From the NCBI GenBank assembly GCA_035649415.1, contig DASRJP010000494.1, positions 1 through 6,514 of the forward strand: a stretch of 6,514 nt of DNA, in the 5' to 3' direction. The position numbers and the translations under genes are program-made. A model generated the notes under the pieces. The model searched no databases and had not been told where the DNA came from. It worked only from the letters and a program-made list of their open reading frames with translations. This document shows positions 1 to 6,272 of this stretch, in pieces (positions within the stretch are counted from its first letter, which is position 1; each line of letters begins with the position of its first letter). Source of the DNA: DATKDU01 sp035649415 (GTDB lineage: Bacteria; Planctomycetota; Planctomycetia; Pirellulales; Pirellulaceae).

Positions 1-1059
1 GGCGAAGACGTCCTCGATCAGTGCCGTCACCGTCTGGTCGTAGATCGGGAACCGCACGCGAGCGTCGTCGTAGAGGTGGCAATTGACCGCGTGCGAGTCC
101 CAGTTGTAAACCCCCTGCTTGAGGAACGGCACTCCCGAGACAAACGGGTTTTCGAGGACGACGGTCACGAATTTTGAGCCGGCCTCGACCAGCCGCCGCG
201 CCATGAGCAGGCGATAGCCCCAGGCGTGATGGCCGTAGCGCTCCTTGAGTGCGTCGGATTCGCGAGAAAGGTCGAACGCTTCGCGAGCTTTGACGCTGGT
301 GAGCAGCTCGGCCGCCTGCTTTCCAAACTTGTCGAAGGCGTCGATCGACCCGCTCTTGTCAACGTTGCGGCGCAGCTTGTCGAGGCCGCTGAGCAGGCTC
401 GAACGGTCGGCCAGACGGTTTTCGGTCCCCGCCTCCAGCGCCAGGTTTTGGACACGAAAACCCTTCTCGCTCGGATCGCCCGGCACCGTGAACGGGCCGA
501 AGGCCGGACCCAGGTACGCCGTGCCCAGGCTGAATGTGTCGATCTGCGCCCGCCCTCCATCGACGATCAGCGAGTAGTTGGGAATGCCAACGTTTCGGCG
601 TTCGAGCATCTTGGCGACCATCGAGCCGACGGCCGGATAGTCGTTGATGAAGCCGGCCGGTTCCTTGGGGTCGCGGCCAGTCATGAACCGCTTGTGCCCG
701 CCGCCATGGTCGGCAAACTGGTGGGCAATCGAGCGAATGATCGAAAACTTGTCGGCAACTTTGGCATGCCGCGGAAAGAGTTCGCACACCTCGATGCCAG
801 GAACGTTCGTGCTGATCGGCCGGAAGTCGCCGCGGTAGTCGCTGGGCGCTTCGGGCTTCATGTCATACATGTCCAGGTGCGGCGGCCCGCCAGGAAGCCA
901 GACGAAGATCACCGACTTGTTGCTGGTCAGGGCCGAGTCACCAGCGGCTGCCCGAGCCTGAAGCTCAAGCAGGTCCGCCAGACCCAGGCCGGTCAAACCG
1001 GCCGCGCCGGCCAGCAGAAAGCTGCGTCGAGAAGGGGGACCAGGGCAGCGGAGCGTCAT
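1..1059 (-). CDS. DUF1501 domain protein, Tat-exported (3' end missing)
   Basis: The reading frame is open from an ATG at 1059 to the window edge and gives 353 residues without a stop, so the C-terminus is missing. Residues 10-37 form a twin-arginine signal: SRRSFLLAG followed by a hydrophobic Ala/Gly/Leu stretch. The protein is therefore probably exported folded to the periplasm. The mature part starts with the DUF1501 hallmark FVWLPGGPPHLDMYDMKPEAP (residues 52-72). It continues with a VPGIEVCELFP segment, an HGGGHKRFMTG segment (residues 118-128) and NWDSHAVN (residues 319-326). DUF1501 proteins usually run to about 400-480 residues and are placed in the alkaline phosphatase/sulfatase fold clan. 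No substrate is established for most of them. In planctomycetes they often follow a DUF1549/DUF1553 cytochrome-type partner, but here the upstream gene is a flippase; any partner would have to lie beyond the left edge. No strong ribosome binding site precedes the start. The family call is firm, the biochemical role unknown. Confidence 0.93.
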   Translation of the reverse strand, partial: MTLRCPGPPSRRSFLLAGAAGLTGLGLADLLELQARAAAGDSALTSNKSVIFVWLPGGPPHLDMYDMKPEAPSDYRGDFRPISTNVPGIEVCELFPRHAKVADKFSIIRSIAHQFADHGGGHKRFMTGRDPKEPAGFINDYPAVGSMVAKMLERRNVGIPNYSLIVDGGRAQIDTFSLGTAYLGPAFGPFTVPGDPSEKGFRVQNLALEAGTENRLADRSSLLSGLDKLRRNVDKSGSIDAFDKFGKQAAELLTSVKAREAFDLSRESDALKERYGHHAWGYRLLMARRLVEAGSKFVTVVLENPFVSGVPFLKQGVYNWDSHAVNCHLYDDARVRFPIYDQTVTALIEDVFA

Positions 1060-1131
1060 GGTGTGGTTCTTCAAGCGAGGAAGGGCGGGAGCGCGGCGGT
1101 TCCGCCACGCCAAAACCGAGGCGGGAAGTTC

Positions 1132-1161
1132 ATTTTTGCCCGAATTTGGCAACCATGTCAA
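1132..1161 (-). promoter_or_regulatory. Candidate sigma70-like promoter of the DUF1501 gene
   Basis: Reading the minus strand, a perfect TTGACA lies at 1161-1156. It is followed after 18 bases by AAAAAT at 1137-1132, which matches the TATAAT consensus at four of six positions. The site sits in the 138-base gap between the flippase stop and the DUF1501 start and would give a leader of roughly 65 bases. This is consensus matching only. Planctomycete promoters are poorly characterised, and the -10 box is weak. Confidence 0.35.
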
Positions 1162-1197
1162 TTCTTTTATCGGTTCCGCGAGCGTCTGCGGCCAGTG

Positions 1198-2739
1198 TTA
1201 GCGCTCGTCGGGCGGCACCGGAGCCCCAAACAGTTCGCTGGCCAGCCAACGGACTTCGCGCCCGGCAAACAGTAAGTAGCAGGCGACGCCGAGGATGATC
1301 AGGACCGTCAGCCGCGACATATCGCCGACGCCGGTGGCCAGACGCAGGACCCAATCCGCGAGCCACACGCACAGGCCCATCAACAGCGCGCCGTGCAGTG
1401 CTGGCAAAAGTGGCAGCAGCGATGCTGACAGCGATACGCGAGCGCTCCTCAGGCAGAATGCCGTATAGGGGATGAAAATGACAACCAGAGTTGTTAGCGT
1501 GTAGGAGGTTGCCATGCACAACGTGACCCACTGAACTGTTCCCGAACGTGCCGCCGGAAATAGCCAGGTTGCACAGAGCCAGCCCGCGACGAGTCCCAGC
1601 GCGAGCAGTGCGGTATAGACGAGCGAGCCGGCCAGTAGCCGCCGTCCCTGTCCCAGCGAGCCGAAAATACTTCCGGTGAGGTTGAGCAGTCCCTGCACCA
1701 GTAGCAGCGGCGCTAGCGCCCGCAGGATCGCGCCCGCCTGCTGCCAGTTGTAGCCCCCCAGCAGCAGCATCAATTCGGGGGCCACGAAGAACAGGCCGAC
1801 ACCAGCGGGCAACAGGACGACGCCCGTGAGGCGAAAGAAGCGAGCCACCAGTTCCGCGTACAGCGGCGGGTTGTCTTTGGCCCGCGACAGTGCCGGCAGC
1901 ATGACCCCCGAAAGTGCTGCCGTAACCAGATAAACGATTCGCAGTACGAAGCTCATCGCCTGGGAAAAAAGTCCAATCGCGACTTGGGCCGAGCTTCCCA
2001 GCAGCCAGGGGAAAAGCAACTTTTCGACGTTTTGGGCGACGTAGAAGACGAGATTCGTGGCCGCAAAGTAACCACTGAATGAAACGAGTGATCCCAGCGG
2101 CTCCCCCTGGGCCGGCCGCGCCGGGCGCCATGGCTCCAGCCGCCAGGCCAGCGCCGCCGCCAGCGCGAGTTCGACCGTTTGCTGCGTGACGAGCGACCAC
2201 ACCCCCCAGCCGCGCAACGCTGCGCCGATCGCGGCAATGCCGCCAATCAGCTGCGCGACAAGTCGCGCGGCGGCCAGTGGGCCGAACGCCAATTGACGCT
2301 CCAGGAGCGACTGGTGAGTCTGGCCGCCTGTCGCCAGCAGCGTGGAACCGGCCAGCGCCAGCGAAAGCCATAACACCATGGGCTGGTGATAAGCCCAGGA
2401 CAGTAACACGCCGCACGCCGCCGTAATCAGTGCTGCCGTCAAACCGAGAGCCTGCATCAGCCAGAAGAGGCTCGTCCGCTGTCCGGGGGAAAGCTCTGGC
2501 GACTGCACGATCGCCGCGCCGACGCCGAGTGTGGCGGCCATCCGCGGCAGCATGACCGCCGGCAGGGCCATTCCGAACAGTCCATAGTCTGCGGGCCTCA
2601 GCAAGCGGTACAGAATCGCCAGGACGACAAGCGAGGCGATTTGCGAGGCGATTTGCGACGCAAGGGCGGCCCGTGTGCCGCCGCGAATGAGCACGTGCAG
2701 TTGCTCTTCGGAGATGCTGGACTCCTTTTGCTCGGTCAT
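1198..2739 (-). CDS. Wzx-type polysaccharide/lipid flippase (MOP superfamily)
   Basis: A 513-residue, very hydrophobic protein with about 12-14 predicted membrane segments, which fits the size of Wzx/WzxC-like exporters. Those proteins move undecaprenyl-linked glycan units across the inner membrane. Family traits seen are: LYRLLRPADYGLFGMA (residues 43-58), the usual signature after the first helix; QSPELSPGQRTSLFWL (79-94); FSGYFAATNLVFYVAQNVEK (221-240), which opens the second half; and SGVMLPALSRAKD (277-289). Start and stop are the ATG at 2739 and the TAA at 1200-1198. There is no clear Shine-Dalgarno sequence. The gene follows the WD40 gene by 60 bases, but a terminator lies between them, so it probably has its own promoter. 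No glycosyltransferase, polymerase or ligase gene is beside it, so it looks like an orphan flippase and its glycan cannot be named. A four-residue tandem repeat (QIAS twice, residues 29-36) lies at the start of the first membrane segment. Family assignment is strong, substrate unknown. Confidence 0.88.
   Translation of the reverse strand: MTEQKESSISEEQLHVLIRGGTRAALASQIASQIASLVVLAILYRLLRPADYGLFGMALPAVMLPRMAATLGVGAAIVQSPELSPGQRTSLFWLMQALGLTAALITAACGVLLSWAYHQPMVLWLSLALAGSTLLATGGQTHQSLLERQLAFGPLAAARLVAQLIGGIAAIGAALRGWGVWSLVTQQTVELALAAALAWRLEPWRPARPAQGEPLGSLVSFSGYFAATNLVFYVAQNVEKLLFPWLLGSSAQVAIGLFSQAMSFVLRIVYLVTAALSGVMLPALSRAKDNPPLYAELVARFFRLTGVVLLPAGVGLFFVAPELMLLLGGYNWQQAGAILRALAPLLLVQGLLNLTGSIFGSLGQGRRLLAGSLVYTALLALGLVAGWLCATWLFPAARSGTVQWVTLCMATSYTLTTLVVIFIPYTAFCLRSARVSLSASLLPLLPALHGALLMGLCVWLADWVLRLATGVGDMSRLTVLIILGVACYLLFAGREVRWLASELFGAPVPPDER
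2631..2654 (+). repeat. Tandem 12-bp duplication inside the flippase gene
   Basis: The 12-mer gcgaggcgattt occurs twice in succession with no mismatch. A partial third unit, gcgacgc, follows. Being a multiple of three it stays in frame and encodes the doubled QIAS at the start of the first membrane helix. It looks like a small slippage duplication. Confidence 0.85.
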
Positions 2740-2780
2740 GGGCTAACAGGAGACCAGAGCAAAATCGATTCAGCAAGATG

Positions 2781-2807
2781 AAAAAAGTCCCTAAGCGCTC
2801 TAAGGAC
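2781..2807 (-). terminator. Intrinsic terminator after the WD40 gene
   Basis: On the minus strand the bases from 2807 to 2787 read GTCCTTAG, loop AGCGC, then TTAGGGAC. They pair as a stem of seven base pairs including one G-T wobble, plus a possible second wobble next to the loop. Six T residues follow immediately (2786-2781). That is the classic rho-independent layout. The TAG stop of the WD40 gene (2802-2800) lies inside the 5' arm, so the hairpin overlaps the end of the coding sequence. It should separate the WD40 gene from the flippase transcriptionally. Confidence 0.8.
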
Positions 2808-4227
2808 GGGCCGAGTCGGCCATGCGGGAGGAGCCCTCTGCCGCGCGGTAGCCGCGTCCCAGCGTGACAAGCGGCAATCCGCTTTCGACATTCCAGAGGT
2901 GAATCGTTCCCTCGGCACTTGTCGCGGCCAGTTGCGACCCGCGCTTGTCGAATGCCAAGGCGGAGACCAGACGAGCGTCGGACCATGTATGCATGAGTTG
3001 CCAGCTATCGACGTCCCACAGCCGCACGCCGTCGCCGCTGCCCGCCGCGAGCTTTCGACCATCGGGCGAGTAACGGACGGTGAAGACGAGATCCTCGGGG
3101 CCTGTGAGCACACGCACGCACTGGCGCGAGCGCAGGTCCCAGATGCGGACGGTTTTGTCGTAGCTTCCGCTGGCGAGTCGGCCGCCATCGGGACTGAAGG
3201 CCACCGACATCACGTCCCCGTCATGGCCGTGCAACGTGGCCAGCGACTGGCCGGTGGCCATGTCCCATAAACGAATCGTGTCGTCGCGGCTGGCGGACGC
3301 GACGATTCGTCCATCGGGGCTGACGGCCAGCGCGGGGATCGTGCCCGTATGTCCGGTGAGAATGTGGAGCGTCTGTTTCGAAGGCACGTCCCAGATACGC
3401 AGCGTCTGATCATCGCTCGAAGTGACAAGGCATTTGCCGTCGGGGGTGAAAGCGACGCCGTGCACGTCGTCGAGGTGGCCGGCGAGTTCGGCAATTTTCT
3501 TTCTGCTCGTCAAATCCCAGAGCCGCACGACCTCGTCGCCGCCGGCCGTCGCCAGGATGCGCTGGTGCGGATGATACGCGAGAGCAAACAGCCATTCGTC
3601 GTGAGCCTGCACGCTCCAGACGATTTCGCCAGTGCGTGGCTCCCAGAATTCCAGCAAGCCGCTGGCACGCCCGGTAACGAGCAGCCGCTGATCCGGCGAG
3701 AACGCGAGATGCAACAGCGCGTGATCGAAGATGTCGCGGGCGGCAAGTGCGCTGGCCGTCGGGCTGCGAGCGGACTGAGCAATTTCCAAATCCGGACGCC
3801 CCTTGCGCAGCGACGCTAATGCCCCCGCCGATACTTCCATATTGATCAGGTGCAATCGCTTGAGCTGCGTGAGCTGCGCCAGCGTCGAAAGTCCTTCGTC
3901 CGTGAGGAAAGGGCCGTGCAGGATGAGCGTCTCCAGCGAGGTCAGATTCGCCAGGTGAGGAATGAGTTTGGCTAGCGCCTCATCGGTAAGCTTGTCTCCC
4001 GGAATCTCGACCAGAATCAGCCGCCCCTCTTTGTCGCGCTGAATCGTCCCGCCCAGGCGCTGAATGGCGCGCACCGCCTGGGTCTCGACGTAGCTTCTGT
4101 ACCAGCGCACGCCGACGAAACTGATCAGGATCGCGATCAAGGGCGCCACCAAGAGCAGCGTCCGCAGGCTGAAGCGCAGCCAGCGGCGGCGCGGAGGTTG
4201 CGAACCGGAAGAAGGCGAGTCGTTCAT
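2800..4227 (-). CDS. Membrane-anchored LRR plus seven-blade WD40 repeat protein
   Basis: From the ATG at 4227 the product has 475 residues. Residues 13-18 are basic (RRRWLR) and are followed by a single membrane segment at about 21-40. By the positive-inside rule this leaves the rest of the protein outside the cytoplasm. The RFSLRTLLL stretch (18-26) is the anchor style seen in many planctomycete proteins. Residues 79-148 hold about three leucine-rich repeats, with LTDEALAKL and LTDEGLSTL pieces. Residues 166-455 hold seven WD40 blades, starting near 166, 206, 248, 290, 332, 374 and 415. They end in FWE, LWD, IWD, LWD, IWD, LWD and LWN, and blades 3-5 have the full GH...SPDG...WD pattern. Seven blades make one closed beta-propeller, a protein-binding scaffold. 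No enzyme or kinase domain is present, so partners are unknown. A TTG start 14 codons upstream is possible, but the ATG has a well-placed GGAG. Transcription likely ends at the terminator overlapping the stop. Confidence 0.9.
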   Translation of the reverse strand: MNDSPSSGSQPPRRRWLRFSLRTLLLVAPLIAILISFVGVRWYRSYVETQAVRAIQRLGGTIQRDKEGRLILVEIPGDKLTDEALAKLIPHLANLTSLETLILHGPFLTDEGLSTLAQLTQLKRLHLINMEVSAGALASLRKGRPDLEIAQSARSPTASALAARDIFDHALLHLAFSPDQRLLVTGRASGLLEFWEPRTGEIVWSVQAHDEWLFALAYHPHQRILATAGGDEVVRLWDLTSRKKIAELAGHLDDVHGVAFTPDGKCLVTSSDDQTLRIWDVPSKQTLHILTGHTGTIPALAVSPDGRIVASASRDDTIRLWDMATGQSLATLHGHDGDVMSVAFSPDGGRLASGSYDKTVRIWDLRSRQCVRVLTGPEDLVFTVRYSPDGRKLAAGSGDGVRLWDVDSWQLMHTWSDARLVSALAFDKRGSQLAATSAEGTIHLWNVESGLPLVTLGRGYRAAEGSSRMADSARP

Positions 4228-4235
4228 GGCGGCGA

Positions 4236-4239
4236 CTCC
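4236..4239 (-). promoter_or_regulatory. Shine-Dalgarno GGAG that decides the WD40 start
   Basis: GGAG on the minus strand lies 8 bases before the ATG at 4227. This supports that start over the in-frame TTG at 4269. The only other content noticed in the surrounding 140-base gap (4228-4367) is an AT-rich patch and one short hairpin without a T tract. Confidence 0.55.
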
Positions 4240-4367
4240 GAGTGAGGCTAGCTGCGAAGCGATACGCAATTGCTGCGGCAGTGGTTCAGCGCTTATTTAC
4301 AAACGGCCGCGTTGAACCGGCGAACGTCGCCGCGCAACAGAGGTTCGTGTCAGGCCGCTGGCATTAT

Positions 4368-5030
4368 TCACGCCCAGCCGTTCCAGGCCACCACGGCCGC
4401 CCACAGCGCGACCGCCGCGAGCATCGCCAGGAAGGTCTTTGTTTTTACCGGCAGCGCCACGAGCGCCATCAGAAAGCTGGCGCACCAGACGTAGTATCCC
4501 ACGAGCATCGCGTTATCCCAAAGCACCGTCCCGGTGCTGACCATCGCCAGGCAGAACGCCGACCCAAGCCACTGGCCCTGGCCGCGCCCGACTCTCCAGA
4601 CGAGCACCGGCAGGAGGACTCCGAGCAGATTGGCCGCATCCATCCACAGGCACCAGAGAAACGAAAAGTCGAAACCTCTTACGCCTCGCAACATGTCCAC
4701 GGGGGCCATCAGCACGACCCAGGCCGCGCCCCAGCCGAGGACCGGGCCCAACACCGCGATGCTTGGCAGCGCAAAGGAGATCAAAAAGATCGCCCAAGCG
4801 CACCAGAGCATCGTCGCCTGCCGAGTGCCGCTGTGCAGCCGGTTGAACAGGCCGCACAGATTGAGCCACGCCACGAGCACGCACCCGCTGGTCAGCAGCG
4901 TCCCCGGCCCGAACCAGGCCACGAGTGCCGCCGCGCCCGCGGCAATCGTCGTCAGGCCGAAAAGGTGCGCAAGGCCAAATTGCCCGCGACTCAGACCAGC
5001 GGCCGCGGGCATATCAGCCTTTTGCATCAT
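4368..5030 (-). CDS. Hypothetical multi-pass membrane protein
   Basis: I do not recognise a named family. The product has 220 residues and seven or eight hydrophobic stretches, at about 21-39, 43-62, 72-91, 93-110, 122-146, 153-170, 174-194 and 199-217. There is no sizeable soluble domain. The N-terminal piece RGQFGLAHLFGLTTIAAGA (residues 15-33) resembles the short F-L-x-x-L-x-x-TT anchor motif that opens many planctomycete membrane proteins. Three acidic residues fall in or beside membrane segments: Asp112, Asp131 in LWMDAANLLG, and Asp172 in LWDNAMLVGYY. Short basic loops at 64-70, 115-118, 146-149 and 196-198 could set the topology. The first two codons are both ATG. GGAAG at 5039-5035 is 4 bases from the first ATG and 7 from the second (5027), so the second may be used. 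The gene stands alone, with 201 bases before it and 140 after it. The coding call rests on clean membrane-protein composition and the plausible ribosome binding site. Confidence 0.75.
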   Translation of the reverse strand: MMQKADMPAAAGLSRGQFGLAHLFGLTTIAAGAAALVAWFGPGTLLTSGCVLVAWLNLCGLFNRLHSGTRQATMLWCAWAIFLISFALPSIAVLGPVLGWGAAWVVLMAPVDMLRGVRGFDFSFLWCLWMDAANLLGVLLPVLVWRVGRGQGQWLGSAFCLAMVSTGTVLWDNAMLVGYYVWCASFLMALVALPVKTKTFLAMLAAVALWAAVVAWNGWA

Positions 5031-5231
5031 ATTTCTTCCAGCGCTTGGGCGCGACGGCTAGGCGGCCAGCGGGTCGCGGGCCCGCTTCCAGCAGCCCGTT
5101 GTGCGCGGGTCTCCGACTCCGCACATGATCGACCAAAGGTCTTGACGGGACACCTGGGGTCGCCTGTTTCGGCGGGGTCAGGAGACCCGCGCCGAACACG
5201 TCCCATTCCTTCGGCACACGGATTGTACCTG
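5031..5231. repeat. Structured intergenic element with inverted repeats
   Basis: This 201-base gap between the epimerase stop and the membrane-protein start is full of short palindromes. A perfect 12-bp inverted pair, gcgcgggtctcc at 5103-5114 and its complement at 5181-5192, extends to about 20 bases (5103-5122 with 5172-5192) with one mismatch and one extra base. Inside it lie gacc-aaa-ggtc (5131-5141) and a second possible fold with stem ends near 5133 and 5157. Flanking it are the perfect palindrome gcgggcccgc (5076-5085) and a 6-bp hairpin, gccgaa/ttcggc, at 5191-5215. None has a T tract, so these are not standard terminators. The layout resembles a REP- or MITE-like dispersed repeat, but no transposase or target-site duplication is visible. 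An RNA or attenuator role is also possible. Confidence 0.5.
5067..5095 (+). repeat. Direct repeat copy A, intergenic
   Basis: These 29 bases match 5241-5268 except for one extra G in the run at 5078-5080. Copy B is the 3' end of the epimerase coding sequence. If the extra base is removed, copy A read on the minus strand gives LLEAGRDPLAA and then TAG (5060-5058), close to the real C-terminus LLEAGRDPLNM. It may be a decayed duplicate of the gene end or a member of a repeat family. Confidence 0.8.
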
Positions 5232-6272
5232 CTACATATTCAGCGGGTCGCGGCCCGCTTCCAGCAGCGTCACGCCGTTGCCTTTCTCGTCGGCAAAATG
5301 ACAAACCCCACGGATCAATTTGGCGCCTGAGGCGATGTCCTTGGCCAGCAGCACGGCGCCGTCCATGTCCACGTAGTCGAGCAGCGGCAAGAGCTGCGCG
5401 ATGGCGGAAATGCCGACGGTCGATTCCGTCATGCAGCCGCACATGACCTTGAGGCCGAGCTGCGCGGCCTGGGAAATCATCCGCCGGGCCGGCGTCAGGC
5501 CGCCGCACTTGACGAGCTTGATGTTGACGCCGTGGAAGTAGCCGCCGCAGCGCAGGACGTCGCTTTCCACGATGCAGCTTTCGTCGGCGATGATCGGCAG
5601 GGCCGACTCGCGAAAGACGCGCCGCATGTCTTCCCAGCGATCCGCCGGCAGCGGCTGTTCGATGAATTCGACGCCCAGTTCTTTGAGCGCGGCGGCATTG
5701 GCAATCGTTTGCTCGGCAGACCAGCCGCAATTCGCATCGACGCGGAAAGTCGCGGACGTATGTTTTCGCAACTCGCGGACAATCTCCAGGTCGCGGTCGG
5801 TCCCCAGCTTGATCTTGTAGATCGGCCAGAGAGGAAACTCGTTCATCTTGGCCACCATCACCTCGATCGAGTCGATGCCGATCGTGTAGTTGGAAGCCGG
5901 GACGCTGTCGGCAGTCAGTCCCCACAGCTCGTAGGTTTTCAGGCCGCGGAGCTTGCCGCACAGGTCCCAAGCGGCCTGATCGAGAGCGCAGAGGGCAAAC
6001 GGATCGTCCTGGAGGGCTGGATGGAGCGCCGCCCAGAGCGACTCGGGATCGAGGGGGCTGGCGCCTGCCAGCCGCGGTCGCACCAGATCGAGGTCGCGCG
6101 CCATCCGCTCGATCGTGAAGCCGTAGTACTTGTTGCTGGTGGCTTCGCCGTAGCCGCGGACGCCGTCGCTTTCCAGCTCGACGATCAGCGTGGGCTGGCT
6201 CGTGATGCTCTCGCGGGAAATGGTGAAGACGTGCGCCAGCGGCAGGTCGTAGGCGTGGAGAGTGAGCTTCAT
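5232..6272 (-). CDS. Dipeptide epimerase, enolase superfamily (L-Ala-D/L-Glu epimerase-like)
   Basis: A complete 346-residue protein, the usual family length. The N-terminal capping domain runs to about residue 120 and includes the GYGEATSNKYYG loop (40-51). The barrel follows. It carries the KxK pair (Lys153, Lys155 in YKIKLG) and the second catalytic lysine, Lys252, in VNIKLVKCGG. The magnesium ligands are Asp179 (RVDAN), Glu205 (FIEQP) and Asp230 (IADES). Near the end of the barrel is the D-x-D motif, Asp302 and Asp304 in YVDMDG, which in dipeptide epimerases holds the substrate's free amino group. Family knowledge thus predicts alpha-carbon epimerisation at the second residue of a dipeptide, most simply L-Ala-D-Glu from murein turnover in the cytoplasm. 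Other dipeptides cannot be excluded. The ATG at 6272 overlaps the stop of the VTT gene as ATGA, which supports this start and coupled translation. The frame stays open further upstream, but that extension lacks family similarity. It ends with TAG at 5234-5232. Confidence 0.93.
   Translation of the reverse strand: MKLTLHAYDLPLAHVFTISRESITSQPTLIVELESDGVRGYGEATSNKYYGFTIERMARDLDLVRPRLAGASPLDPESLWAALHPALQDDPFALCALDQAAWDLCGKLRGLKTYELWGLTADSVPASNYTIGIDSIEVMVAKMNEFPLWPIYKIKLGTDRDLEIVRELRKHTSATFRVDANCGWSAEQTIANAAALKELGVEFIEQPLPADRWEDMRRVFRESALPIIADESCIVESDVLRCGGYFHGVNIKLVKCGGLTPARRMISQAAQLGLKVMCGCMTESTVGISAIAQLLPLLDYVDMDGAVLLAKDIASGAKLIRGVCHFADEKGNGVTLLEAGRDPLNM
5241..5268 (+). repeat. Direct repeat copy B, inside the epimerase 3' end
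   Basis: These 28 bases are the partner of the intergenic copy at 5067-5095, starting 174 bases further along. On the minus strand they encode the LLEAGRDPL tail of the epimerase and contain a gcggg/cccgc stem. Confidence 0.8.

Noticed and set aside
1095..1106. Palindrome ggcgg-tt-ccgcc upstream of the DUF1501 gene
   Set aside because: It is short, has a two-base centre and occurs in GC-rich sequence; chance is sufficient and no operator is recognised.
226..1275. Plus-strand open frame of 349 residues
   Set aside because: It lies antisense to the clear DUF1501 gene, shows no family motif, and is the kind of shadow frame expected in GC-rich coding DNA.
1130..2986. Minus-strand open frame of 618 residues in another phase
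   Set aside because: It overlaps the flippase and the end of the WD40 gene, is rich in Arg, Gly and Ala without domain signatures, and crosses the terminator.
2949..3820. Periodic similarity along the WD40 gene as a possible DNA repeat array
   Set aside because: The roughly 126-base periodicity comes from the protein-level WD40 blades and is not a tandem DNA array or CRISPR.
4228..4269. TTG start 14 codons upstream of the WD40 protein start
   Set aside because: The ATG at 4227 has a GGAG 8 bases upstream and puts the basic residues just before the membrane anchor as expected.
4318..4332. Hairpin cggcga-acg-tcgccg after the membrane-protein gene
   Set aside because: The 6-bp stem is real, but no T tract follows on either strand, so I do not call a terminator.
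4242..5330. Plus-strand open frame of 362 residues
   Set aside because: It is antisense to the membrane-protein gene, has a low-complexity Arg/Pro/His/Gln composition, and also runs through the structured intergenic region.
5014..5970. Minus-strand open frame of 318 residues spanning the epimerase end and the intergenic element
   Set aside because: It is an out-of-phase shadow of the epimerase that continues into the repeat only because stops are rare at this GC content.
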